A DNA stretch of 56,869 nt from SURF-13 sp041695325. GTDB lineage: Bacteria > Pseudomonadota > Gammaproteobacteria > SURF-13. Shown here in pieces: positions 1 through 6,889 of the stretch (positions are counted from its first letter, which is position 1; each line of letters starts with the position of its first letter). Below the pieces are notes generated by a model. That model was not told the DNA's origin. It ran no database searches and saw only the letters and a list, made by a program, of their open reading frames with translations. The position numbers and the translations under genes were made by a program. The stretch lies in contig JBGFRC010000026.1 of assembly GCA_041695325.1 (NCBI GenBank), forward strand, positions 1-56,869, written 5' to 3'.

Positions 1-214
1 GTGCGGTGCAGGGGCGAGCAGCACTGCTGCGAGCGGGCAAGCCAAGGATGGCTTGCCCTGGCCTTGCAAGCGAAGCAGGATGCGAGAGCGCCGCAAGCAC
101 CGCCATTTTTCAAGCACGCTTTATGTGCTTGAAAAATGAAGCAAAGCGAAAATGACACTGTTCGCTTTGCGAGTTGAAAAAGCCCATGGAAGGGCTTTTT
201 CAACAATCTGTTAG
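1..214 (+). repeat. Multi-hairpin repeat, copy 1 (subfamily II, long form, left end cut by window)
   Basis: This is the right part of a dispersed element also found at 1551-1790 and 32191-32351. It keeps an inserted GC-rich segment with the hairpin GGCAAGCCA/TGGCTTGCC, the stem TTTTTCAAGCAC/GTGCTTGAAAAA, the stem GCAAAGCGAAAA/TTCGCTTTGC, and the terminal stem GTTGAAAAAGCCC/GGGCTTTTTCAAC, ending in CTGTTAG. The left terminus lies outside the window. It sits upstream of the first LysR gene and holds no credible CDS. Confidence 0.85.
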
Positions 215-362
215 TTCCGGCGCCGCGGAGCCAGGCCGGTCCGGTTGCGGTACCGGCCATTTCATAGATTAAAATAAATAGATATAATAAATATTATTTA
301 TTTTTACATCATGCGGCGCGGCCTTAGACTGTAGTCGTCATCCACGACGCGAGGTTCAGCAC
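215..362 (+). promoter_or_regulatory. AT-rich upstream region of the first LysR gene
   Basis: The 148 bases between the repeat and the LysR start contain a strongly AT-rich stretch (about 266-309) with an inverted repeat AAAATAAAT ... ATTTATTTT. LysR regulators commonly autoregulate through AT-rich dyads near their own start, so this is a plausible operator or promoter region. I cannot assign -10 and -35 boxes with confidence. Confidence 0.4.
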
Positions 363-1367
363 ATGGCGCGCTCCAGCCTGGTCAGCAGGCTCGCCCGCTA
401 CGCCACCCTGCGCCAGCTTCAGGTGTTCGAGACGGTGGCACGCCTGGGCAGCTTCACGCGCGCGGCCGAGGAGCTGTTTCTGGCTCAACCCACGGTATCC
501 ATGCAGCTCAAGAAGCTCACCGATACCATCGGGCTGCCGCTCATCGAGCAGGTGGGGATACGTATACAACTGACCGATGCCGGGCGCGAGGTGTACACCG
601 CCTGCCAGGAGGTATTCCACGCGCTCGCCAGCCTGGAAATGAAAATCGCCGACATGAAAGGCGTCAAGCGCGGACGCCTGCGGCTGGCCGTCATCACCTC
701 GGCCAAGTATCTGGCGCCGCACCTGCTCGGCCAGTTCAGCCGCCTGTACCCCGGCATTGACTTCTCCCTCAAGGTGACCAACCGCGAGCGCCTGCTCGAT
801 CGCATCACCGCATACGAGGACGACCTCTACATCCTCGGCCAGCCGCCGCAGGAGATCGAGGTCGAGGCCTATCCGCTGGTTCCGAACCCGCTCGTGGTCA
901 TGGCAAGCCGTGATCATCCGCTGGTAGGCCAGCCGAGCATTCCGCTCAAGCGGCTGCTCGAGGAGCCCTTCATCCTGCGCGAACCGGGCTCCGGTACGCG
1001 CGACGCCCTGCTGCGCCTGTTCGAGTCGAAAGGCCTCAAGCCGCCGGTGGCGCGCATGGAGTTCGCCAGCAACGAGGCCATCAAACAGGCGATCGTGGCC
1101 GGACTGGGAATTTCCGTGCTGTCGCTGCACTCACTCGCCCTGGAAGGCACGTCGGGGCCGATCGCCGTGCTGGACGTTCAGGGGTTTCCCATCCAGCGGC
1201 ATTGGTATGTGGTACATCCGAAAGGGAAGAGGCTGTCCGTCGTCGGTCAGGCCTTTCTGGATTTCGTCAAGCAGGAAGGGCGACATATCGCCGAGAACCT
1301 CGACCGGGAAATAGCGAAGATCCGGCGCGTGCGCTCATCCAGGTCCAGGAAGAAAGGCCGCGGCTGA
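363..1367 (+). CDS. LysR-family transcriptional regulator, CbbR-like (paralogue 1)
   Basis: A 334-residue LysR regulator with an N-terminal winged helix-turn-helix (about residues 12-75, with SFTRAAEELFLAQPTVSMQ) and a C-terminal periplasmic-binding-protein-like effector domain. It is extensively similar to the CbbR at 6890-7795, sharing DLYILGQPP, REPGSGTR, SNEAIKQAI and FPIQRHW. It therefore probably belongs to the CbbR group, which senses Calvin-cycle metabolites. Unlike its paralogue it carries a basic C-terminal extension rich in Arg, Lys and Ser. It lies between two repeat copies and points towards the carbonic anhydrase end of the minus-strand cbb operon. Its targets are unknown; the family call is firm and the CbbR role is inferred. 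Confidence 0.85.
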   Translation: MARSSLVSRLARYATLRQLQVFETVARLGSFTRAAEELFLAQPTVSMQLKKLTDTIGLPLIEQVGIRIQLTDAGREVYTACQEVFHALASLEMKIADMKGVKRGRLRLAVITSAKYLAPHLLGQFSRLYPGIDFSLKVTNRERLLDRITAYEDDLYILGQPPQEIEVEAYPLVPNPLVVMASRDHPLVGQPSIPLKRLLEEPFILREPGSGTRDALLRLFESKGLKPPVARMEFASNEAIKQAIVAGLGISVLSLHSLALEGTSGPIAVLDVQGFPIQRHWYVVHPKGKRLSVVGQAFLDFVKQEGRHIAENLDREIAKIRRVRSSRSRKKGRG

Positions 1368-1384
1368 AGGCCCGCGGCGCCGTT

Positions 1385-1550
1385 AGCAGGGTGTTGATAA
1401 ACCCTGTTTATCAACACCCTGCGGTGCGGTGCAAGGAGGCACCGCCATTTTTCAAACACGGAAGTGTTTGAAAAATGAAGCAAAGCAAAAATCGCATTTT
1501 TGCATTGCGTGGTTGATAAAGTCCAGGATGGACTTTATCAACACCCTGTT
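1385..1550 (+). repeat. Multi-hairpin repeat, copy 2 (subfamily I)
   Basis: A chain of five stem-loops. H1 is GCAGGGTGTTGATAAA with its exact complement around a 5-base loop (1386-1422). H2 is GCGGTGC/GCACCGC. H3 is ATTTTTCAAACAC/GTGTTTGAAAAAT with loop GGAA. H4 is GCAAAGCAAAAAT/ATTTTTGCATTGC, with one mismatch in this copy only. H5 is GTTGATAAAGTCCA/TGGACTTTATCAAC with loop GGA. The left and right ends also form a terminal inverted repeat with each other. It lies just 3' of the LysR gene and abuts copy 3 directly. Confidence 0.9.
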
Positions 1551-1790
1551 AGCAGGCTGTTGAGAAACAGCCTGCGTGCGGTGCAGGGGCGAGCAGCACT
1601 GCTGCGAGCGGGCAAGCCAAGGATGGCTTGCCCTGGTCTTGCAAGCGAAGCAGGATGCGAGAGCGCCGCAAGCACCGCCATTTTTCAAGCACGCTTTATA
1701 TGCTTGAAAAATGAAACAAAGCGAAAATCACACTGTTCGCTTTGCGAGTTGAAAAAGCCCATGGAAGGGCTTTTTTCAACAACCTGTCAG
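1551..1790 (+). repeat. Multi-hairpin repeat, copy 3 (subfamily II, long form)
   Basis: Begins AGCAGGCTGTT/AACAGCCTGC (hairpin 1552-1575), continues through the same inserted GC-rich segment as copy 1 and ends with the GAAAAAGCCC/GGGCTTTTTT stem. It follows copy 2 without a gap. Its right end overlaps the TGA stop codon of the minus-strand carbonic anhydrase gene (1787-1789). Confidence 0.9.
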
Positions 1791-2434
1791 AGCGCCGATC
1801 CCGGTTCGTATTCTTCAAAACGATTCATTCGAACGTTGTAGTGCAGCAGTGCGCCGCGGTCAATATCGAAATACCAGCCGTGCAGATGCAGCGCGCCCTG
1901 CTCCACGCGCTGGCGTATCCAGGGAAAACTCATCAGATTGCGCAATGAAACCTGGATCGCGGCCTGTTCACAGGCGCGCTGTTGTTCCGCGGCCGGCGCA
2001 CGGGCATGCAGCGCGCCGACCTTGCGGCACGCCTCCTCGGCGATGGCCATCCAGGGAATGATGAAGTCGCCCTGGGGGGGCTTGGCGCCTTGCAACAGCG
2101 ATTGGATGCCGCCGCACTGCGAGTGCCCCAGCACGATGATGTGCCTGACGCAGAGGCTCTGCACCGCGAACTCCAGCGCCGCGCTGGTGCCGTGGTAGCC
2201 GCCGCCCGTCTCGCACGGCGGCACCAGATTGGCCACGTTGCGCACCACGAACAGGTCGCCGGGGTCCGCGTCGGTGATGATCGCGGGGTCCACTCGCGAG
2301 TCGCAACAGGCCACCACCATGACGCGTGGCGTTTGTCCCTTGCGCGCAAGTTGATCGAATAATTCAGGCCGGTTTTCAAAATATTTCGTGCGAAAACGTG
2401 CGAAGCCTTCAATCAGCCGGGCGATGTCATCCAT
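1787..2434 (-). CDS. can: beta-class carbonic anhydrase
   Basis: Interconverts CO2 and bicarbonate in the cytoplasm. The 215-residue protein has the beta-class zinc site: Cys43-x-Asp45-Ser-Arg47 in ACCDSRVDP, then His104 and Cys107 in LGHSQCGG, with length typical of the family. It is the last gene of the minus-strand cbbL-cbbS-cbbX-aldolase operon, 18 bases after the aldolase, which fits a role in balancing inorganic carbon around RuBisCO. The stop codon lies in the end of a hairpin repeat, so the transcript would run straight into that structure. The symbol can is by analogy with E. coli Can. Confidence 0.93.
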   Translation of the reverse strand: MDDIARLIEGFARFRTKYFENRPELFDQLARKGQTPRVMVVACCDSRVDPAIITDADPGDLFVVRNVANLVPPCETGGGYHGTSAALEFAVQSLCVRHIIVLGHSQCGGIQSLLQGAKPPQGDFIIPWMAIAEEACRKVGALHARAPAAEQQRACEQAAIQVSLRNLMSFPWIRQRVEQGALHLHGWYFDIDRGALLHYNVRMNRFEEYEPGSAL

Positions 2435-2452
2435 GGCGGAAAGGGCGGCTGC

Positions 2453-3634
2453 TTATTCAACCGCCTCGAAATCTATGCTGACGCGGTCCTCTGCGACGGG
2501 GCGGAAGCAGCCGTCGGCGAATTGCCGGTGCGCGGGGTGGGCGCGGTAACTTTCAATCACGCTCTCGCCGGCGAAGCGTATCAGCCAGCAATGCCGGTAG
2601 GGCGCCCCAGTCTGCACGGCGCGCCCGGTAAATACGCGCCGCACGCCGGGCACGGTAGCCAGCTCAACGCGCCCGCGCGCCATGATCCGTTCGGCGTCGG
2701 CGTCGGTGAGGCCGTGCTTCAAGTTGTAAAGAATGACGTGCTCCACCTCGCGCCAGGGACGGCAGGCATCGAGCACGCCTTGCGCGCGCCCGCCGCCGCC
2801 CCATAACCGGATGCAGCGCTCCACCTCGGCGGCGACGGCCTCGCGCACGCCGTTTAATAATTGCGTGTAGCCACCGCTGGCCGCTCGCGCGAGATTTTCC
2901 CGGATGCGCGCCGCCGCCGCATCCGAGAGCGCGGTGTAATAGTTGATCTTGGCGACGCCGCTTGCGATGAGGCGGCGGAATTGCTCGTCGGTGAGCCCGG
3001 TGCCGCCGTGGATCACCAACGGCATGTTGAGCCGGCCATTGATCGCCTGCAAACGCTCGAAGTCCATGCGCGGCGCGGCGCGCATGCGTCCATGCACAGT
3101 GCCGATGGACACGGCGAGAACATCCACTCCGGTTTGCTTGACGTATTCCTCCGCCTCATCGGGCGAGGTGTACACGGCCTCGCCGGGGTGTTTCTCCGCG
3201 TCCTCGCCCTCGACACCAGCGACGTAACCCAGTTCGCCCTCCACCCCCACGCCGCAGGCGTGCGCCATCTCGACCACGCGCCGCGTGATCGCCGCGTTTT
3301 GCTCGAAGGCGTGGTGCGAGGCGTCCACCATCACGCCGTTGCAGCCGCGCGCGATGGCGCGCTGCGCCGAATCCAGCGACGCGCCGTGATCGAGGTGGAT
3401 GGCGAGCGGCACACCGGCGTGGCGCGCGGCGGCGACGGTGGCCGCCGTCGCCAGCTCAAAATCGTAATGTTCAAAATGAGATTCGGCGAGACTGAGTATG
3501 GCGGGGGCCGAACAGCGTTCGGCGGCGCTGACTATCGCCTCAAGAAAATCGAGACTGACCAGATCAAACCCGCCCACCGCGTAACCGTGGCGATAGGCAT
3601 GATTCAGCATGTCCACCATGTTGATGAGCGGCAT
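2453..3634 (-). CDS. Class II fructose-bisphosphate aldolase fused to a C-terminal Dabb domain
   Basis: Residues 1 to about 285 are a zinc-dependent class II aldolase: HLDHG with Asp82 and metal ligand His83, Glu134 in VEGELG, His181 in GTVHG and His209 in VIHGGTG. In the Calvin cycle this enzyme condenses triose phosphates to fructose bisphosphate and can also make sedoheptulose bisphosphate. Residues about 297-393 (EVEHVILYNLKHGLT ... SYRAHPAHRQF) match the stress-response A/B barrel (Dabb) fold, which is not part of normal aldolases. The start at 3634 has a good GGGGAG site. The gene lies between cbbX and the carbonic anhydrase. What the Dabb domain does here is unknown. A cbbA-type role is inferred from position. 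Confidence 0.9.
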   Translation of the reverse strand: MPLINMVDMLNHAYRHGYAVGGFDLVSLDFLEAIVSAAERCSAPAILSLAESHFEHYDFELATAATVAAARHAGVPLAIHLDHGASLDSAQRAIARGCNGVMVDASHHAFEQNAAITRRVVEMAHACGVGVEGELGYVAGVEGEDAEKHPGEAVYTSPDEAEEYVKQTGVDVLAVSIGTVHGRMRAAPRMDFERLQAINGRLNMPLVIHGGTGLTDEQFRRLIASGVAKINYYTALSDAAAARIRENLARAASGGYTQLLNGVREAVAAEVERCIRLWGGGGRAQGVLDACRPWREVEHVILYNLKHGLTDADAERIMARGRVELATVPGVRRVFTGRAVQTGAPYRHCWLIRFAGESVIESYRAHPAHRQFADGCFRPVAEDRVSIDFEAVE

Positions 3635-3673
3635 CCGTATCTCCCCTCAAAAATATCCATAACGATGCCTCCG

Positions 3674-3725
3674 CCGTTCCCGTGCGGGAACGGTCGAGCT
3701 GAAAAAAGCCGCGGGAGGGCTTAGT
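3674..3725. repeat. Hairpin and possible decayed repeat end between aldolase and cbbX
   Basis: The intergenic region holds a perfect 8-bp hairpin CCGTTCCC/GGGAACGG with loop GTGC. It is followed by GCTGAAAAAAGCC...GGGCTTAGTC, which resembles the terminal stem of the subfamily II repeat with substitutions. It could be a remnant of the repeat family or a simple intercistronic hairpin in the cbb operon. Confidence 0.5.
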
Positions 3726-3733
3726 CGGCAACG

Positions 3734-4687
3734 CTATAGTGTAACCGCTTTGGGCGTCTCGGCGTCGGGCACACCCTCGCTGAACACGCGGCTCGCCAGG
3801 ATATCCTCCGGTTCGATGGTGACCAGGTCTTTTTTGGTGAGCTTGGCGCCGGGTTTGGCGAACAGGCGATTGGCTTGGCGCAGGCGCGCGCGATCCAGCG
3901 CGTTGCGCACGCTGCGCGCGTTGGCGAAATGCGGCATTTTCATGCGCCTTGCGATGTACTCGGCGAACGCCTTTTCCGCCTCCGGGCTGAAACGGTACTG
4001 CTGCCCCTCCAGCATCAGCTTGGCAATCGCCACCAGCTCGTCCGGCGTGTAATCGGGAAAATCAATGTGGTGCGCGATGCGCGAGGACATGCCGGGGTTG
4101 CTCTGGAAGAAGCGCTCCATCTTGGCCTTGTAGCCGGCCAGGATCACCACCAGGTCTTCACGCTGATTTTCCATCACCTGCAACAGAATCTCGATGGACT
4201 CGGCGCCGTAGTCGCGTTCGTTTTCCGGCTTGTACAGGTAATAGGCTTCGTCTATGAACAGCACGCCGCCCATGGCCTTTTTCAACACTTCCTTGGTCTT
4301 GGGCGCGGTGTGGCCGATGTACTGGCCGACCAGGTCGTCGCGCGTGACGGTGACGAGGTGGCCCTCGCGCACGTAGCCCAAGCGCTTCAGGATTTCGCCC
4401 ATGCGCATCGCCACCGTGGTCTTGCCGGTGCCGGGGTTGCCGGTGAAACACATGTGCAAACTCGGCGCGCCCGCGGTCAGCCCCAGTCCCTTGCGCAGCC
4501 TGTCCACCAGCAGCAGCGCGGCGATCTCGCGGATGCGCGTCTTGACCGGCCTCAAGCCGATCAATTCACGATCCAGCTTGTCCAGCACTTCCTGAACTTG
4601 CGAATCGCGGAACGCGGCCTCCAAATCCACCGGCGTGGCTTCGGGGACGGTGTGCAGGGCCTTCTTTTCGTCGGGTTTTTCGGACAT
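3734..4687 (-). CDS. cbbX: CbbX, red-type RuBisCO activase
   Basis: An AAA+ ATPase that remodels red-type RuBisCO blocked by sugar phosphates, by pulling on the large-subunit C-terminus. The 317-residue protein has Walker A GNPGTGKT (83-90), Walker B VLFIDEAYYL (FIDEA at 144-148) and the QYIGHTAPKTKE pore segment characteristic of CbbX. It is downstream of cbbL and cbbS on the same strand, the standard red-type order. The 98-base gap from cbbS contains hairpins, unlike the tight spacing elsewhere in this operon. Confidence 0.96.
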   Translation of the reverse strand: MSEKPDEKKALHTVPEATPVDLEAAFRDSQVQEVLDKLDRELIGLRPVKTRIREIAALLLVDRLRKGLGLTAGAPSLHMCFTGNPGTGKTTVAMRMGEILKRLGYVREGHLVTVTRDDLVGQYIGHTAPKTKEVLKKAMGGVLFIDEAYYLYKPENERDYGAESIEILLQVMENQREDLVVILAGYKAKMERFFQSNPGMSSRIAHHIDFPDYTPDELVAIAKLMLEGQQYRFSPEAEKAFAEYIARRMKMPHFANARSVRNALDRARLRQANRLFAKPGAKLTKKDLVTIEPEDILASRVFSEGVPDAETPKAVTL

Positions 4688-4704
4688 GGCGCTGAAGGGC
4701 AGGG

Positions 4705-4776
4705 CGGGTCAGCCCGCAAGGGCGTAACCCGCCATAACAATGGTGGGTTATGCGGCTTTGCTGCTAACCCACCCTA
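4705..4776. repeat. Two hairpins (TAACCCACC-type repeat) between cbbS and cbbX
   Basis: The cbbS-cbbX gap contains GGTGGGTTA (4742-4750) paired with TAACCCACC (4765-4773), and beside it GGCGGGT/ACCCGCC. A related TGGGTTA...TAACCCA pair occurs at about 52523-52569, so this is a dispersed palindrome rather than a site unique to the operon. In the transcript it could shield the 3' end of cbbLS mRNA or lower cbbX expression. That role is inferred. Confidence 0.6.
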
Positions 4777-4785
4777 CCACAAATA

Positions 4786-5220
4786 TTAATACCGCTCACC
4801 TTCCGGCTTGTCGGTGGCGTAGGAGTGCACGGTGTAACGGATGTTACGGCCACGCGATTCCTGGCGCACCACGCCGAAGCCGGGCTCGTTCTTGGGACGG
4901 TTGACGATGTAGGACATGCGCGGGGTTTCCCAGCCGCGCGTGGAATCGAACGCCGTGACCCGGATGTAATGATTGGGGAAGGTCTTGCGGCAGTTGTTGA
5001 TCTCCATCAGGATGCCCGCCGGGTCCTTGAGATCGAACATCGGCATGCCGTACATCTCCCAATAGGTATTGCGCGGGTGCGGATCGTCGGTGTACTCCAC
5101 GCTCACCGCCCAATTATTTTTCAGCGCGTACTTGATCTGCGCGCTGATCTCTGCATCGGTCAGGTCAGGCAGGAACGAGAACTGTCCCTGCGTGAGCCGG
5201 TTGCCGTGATTGGTCATCAT
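4786..5220 (-). CDS. cbbS: RuBisCO small subunit, form IC
   Basis: A 144-residue small subunit of ribulose-1,5-bisphosphate carboxylase. It has the family N-terminus TQGQFSFLPDLTD, the NTYWEMYGMPMFD segment, and a C-terminal extension beyond GWETPRMSYIVNRP that forms the extra beta-hairpin typical of red-type enzymes. A clear AAGGAGA site precedes the ATG at 5220. It lies 20 bases after cbbL, so the two subunits are surely cotranscribed. Confidence 0.97.
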   Translation of the reverse strand: MMTNHGNRLTQGQFSFLPDLTDAEISAQIKYALKNNWAVSVEYTDDPHPRNTYWEMYGMPMFDLKDPAGILMEINNCRKTFPNHYIRVTAFDSTRGWETPRMSYIVNRPKNEPGFGVVRQESRGRNIRYTVHSYATDKPEGERY

Positions 5221-5240
5221 AACTGTATCTCCTTAATCAA

Positions 5241-6728
5241 TTAAGCGCTGACCGTAGCGGTCGGCACGAAGTCGGCGGTGTCGGTGGATGCATAATTGAA
5301 GGTGATGTCCTTCCAGGTATCCAGCGCGGCCTTGAGCGGCGAACACCACTTGGCGGCCTTTTCCAGCACCCGGGGGCCTTCGTTCCAGATGTCCACGCCC
5401 TCGTTGCGCGCCTGGATCATGGCTTCCAGTGCGACGCGGTTGGCGGTGGCGCCCGCCTGGATACCCATCGGGTGGCCGATGGTGCCGCCGCCGAATTGCA
5501 ACACCACGTCTTCGCCCAGGTAGGTCAGCAACTGGTGCATCTGACCGGCGTGGATGCCGCCGGAGGCCACCGGCATCACCTTGTTGAGCGAGGCCCAGTC
5601 CTGCTCGAAGAACAGGCCATGCTCCAGGCTCACCGGGGTGTGGCGCTCGCGCAGCGTGTCGTAGAAACCCTTGATCATGAGCGGATCGCCTTCGAGCTTG
5701 CCCACCACGGTGCCGGCGTGGAGGTGATCCACACCCGCCATGCGCATCCACTTGCAGATCACGCGGAAGTTCATGCCGTGATTCTTCTGGCGCGAGTAGG
5801 TCGAGTTGCCGGCGCGGTGCAGGTGCAGGATCATGTCGTTCTTGCGCGCCCACTTGGCCATGGACTGGATCGCGGTGTAGCCGATCACAAGGTCTATCAT
5901 GATGATGACCGAGCCGAGCTCCTTGGCGAACTCGGCGCGCTCGTACATGTCTTCCATGGTGCCGGCGGTGACGTTGAGGTAGTGGCCCTTGACCTCGCCG
6001 GTCGCGGCCGAGGCCTTGTTCACCGCCTCCATGCAGTACAGGAAGCGGTCGCGCCAGTGCATGAACGGCTGCGAGTTGATGTTCTCGTCGTCCTTGACGA
6101 AGTCCAGACCGCCCTTCAGGGCTTCATATACCACGCGCCCGTAGTTGCGGCCGGAGAGGCCGAGCTTGGGCTTGGTGGTGGCGCCGAGCAGCGGACGGCC
6201 GAACTTGTCCAGACGCTCGCGCTCCACCACGATGCCGGTGGCCGGGCCCTGGAAGGTCTTCAAATACGCCACGGGAATGCGCATGTCCTCCAGGCGCAGG
6301 GCCTTCACCGCCTTGAAGCCGAACACGTTGCCGATGATGGAGGCGGTCAGATTGGCGATGGAGCCGGGCTCGAACAAGTCCAGATCATAGGCGATATAGG
6401 CGAAATACTGCTGCTCCGTCTTGGTGCCGGGACCGGTGTTTGGTACCGGGTCCACGCGGTAAGCTTTGGCGCGATACAGCTCGCACGCGGTCAAACGATC
6501 CGTCCATACCACGGTCCAGGTCGCAGTAGACGATTCACCCGCCACGGCGGCTGCGGCTTCGTCCGCATCCACGCCGGGCTGCGGGGTGATGCGAAACAGC
6601 GCAATCACATCAGTGTCTTTGGGTTTATAATCCGGCTCCCAATAGCCCATCTTCTTGTAAGGGATTACGCCGGACTTATAGCGTTCCTTACCTTCCTTCA
6701 TGGTTCCACCCGCTTCTGTCTTTGCCAT
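5241..6728 (-). CDS. cbbL: RuBisCO large subunit, form IC (red type)
   Basis: The carboxylating subunit of the Calvin cycle. Catalytic segments are intact: Lys187 and Lys189 in TTKPKLGLSGRN, carbamylated Lys212 in GGLDFVKDDENINSQ, and loop 6 Lys344 in GTVVGKLEG. The open frame extends to 6782. I chose the ATG at 6728 (MAKTEAGG) because GGAGG lies 7 bases before it, giving 495 residues, close to other form IC subunits. Association with cbbX supports the red type. The first gene of the operon, it is transcribed divergently from a cbbR, the usual target arrangement. Confidence 0.97.
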   Translation of the reverse strand: MAKTEAGGTMKEGKERYKSGVIPYKKMGYWEPDYKPKDTDVIALFRITPQPGVDADEAAAAVAGESSTATWTVVWTDRLTACELYRAKAYRVDPVPNTGPGTKTEQQYFAYIAYDLDLFEPGSIANLTASIIGNVFGFKAVKALRLEDMRIPVAYLKTFQGPATGIVVERERLDKFGRPLLGATTKPKLGLSGRNYGRVVYEALKGGLDFVKDDENINSQPFMHWRDRFLYCMEAVNKASAATGEVKGHYLNVTAGTMEDMYERAEFAKELGSVIIMIDLVIGYTAIQSMAKWARKNDMILHLHRAGNSTYSRQKNHGMNFRVICKWMRMAGVDHLHAGTVVGKLEGDPLMIKGFYDTLRERHTPVSLEHGLFFEQDWASLNKVMPVASGGIHAGQMHQLLTYLGEDVVLQFGGGTIGHPMGIQAGATANRVALEAMIQARNEGVDIWNEGPRVLEKAAKWCSPLKAALDTWKDITFNYASTDTADFVPTATVSA

Positions 6729-6782
6729 ATTGGCCTCCATTGATTCAATTGATTCCGCCACCCGGTGCAGGCTTCCCGGCAC

Positions 6783-6889
6783 TAGGCGTCCAATACCACT
6801 GGCGCCTATTCTAGCCCCGTTTAATCATAAATAATATTCAGTATTTTTGATAAGTAGCATAATATATAACTTATGGTAAAATAGACCGG
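6783..6889. promoter_or_regulatory. Divergent cbbL/cbbR control region with a candidate CbbR dyad
   Basis: The AT-rich gap between cbbL and cbbR contains the inverted repeat ATAAGT (6850-6855) and ACTTAT (6869-6874) separated by 13 bases, immediately upstream of cbbR. LysR regulators bind such partial dyads in divergent intergenic regions, so it is a candidate operator for activating cbbL and repressing cbbR. A possible cbbL -10 (TAGAAT on the minus strand) lies near 6810. No binding evidence exists here. Confidence 0.55.

Noticed and set aside
1385..1790. Tandem repeats as a possible CRISPR array
   Set aside because: There are no regularly spaced short repeats with unique spacers. The units are about 165-240 bases, internally palindromic and dispersed.
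1500..1948. Open frames running through repeat copies 2 and 3
   Set aside because: They translate palindromic repeat sequence and are not conserved between copies as protein. The RNA/DNA hairpin structure explains the sequence better.
5472..6743. Long plus-strand open frame (423 codons) opposite cbbL
   Set aside because: It is antisense to an unambiguous RuBisCO gene, His/Val/Ala-rich as expected of a high-GC shadow frame, and has no family motif.
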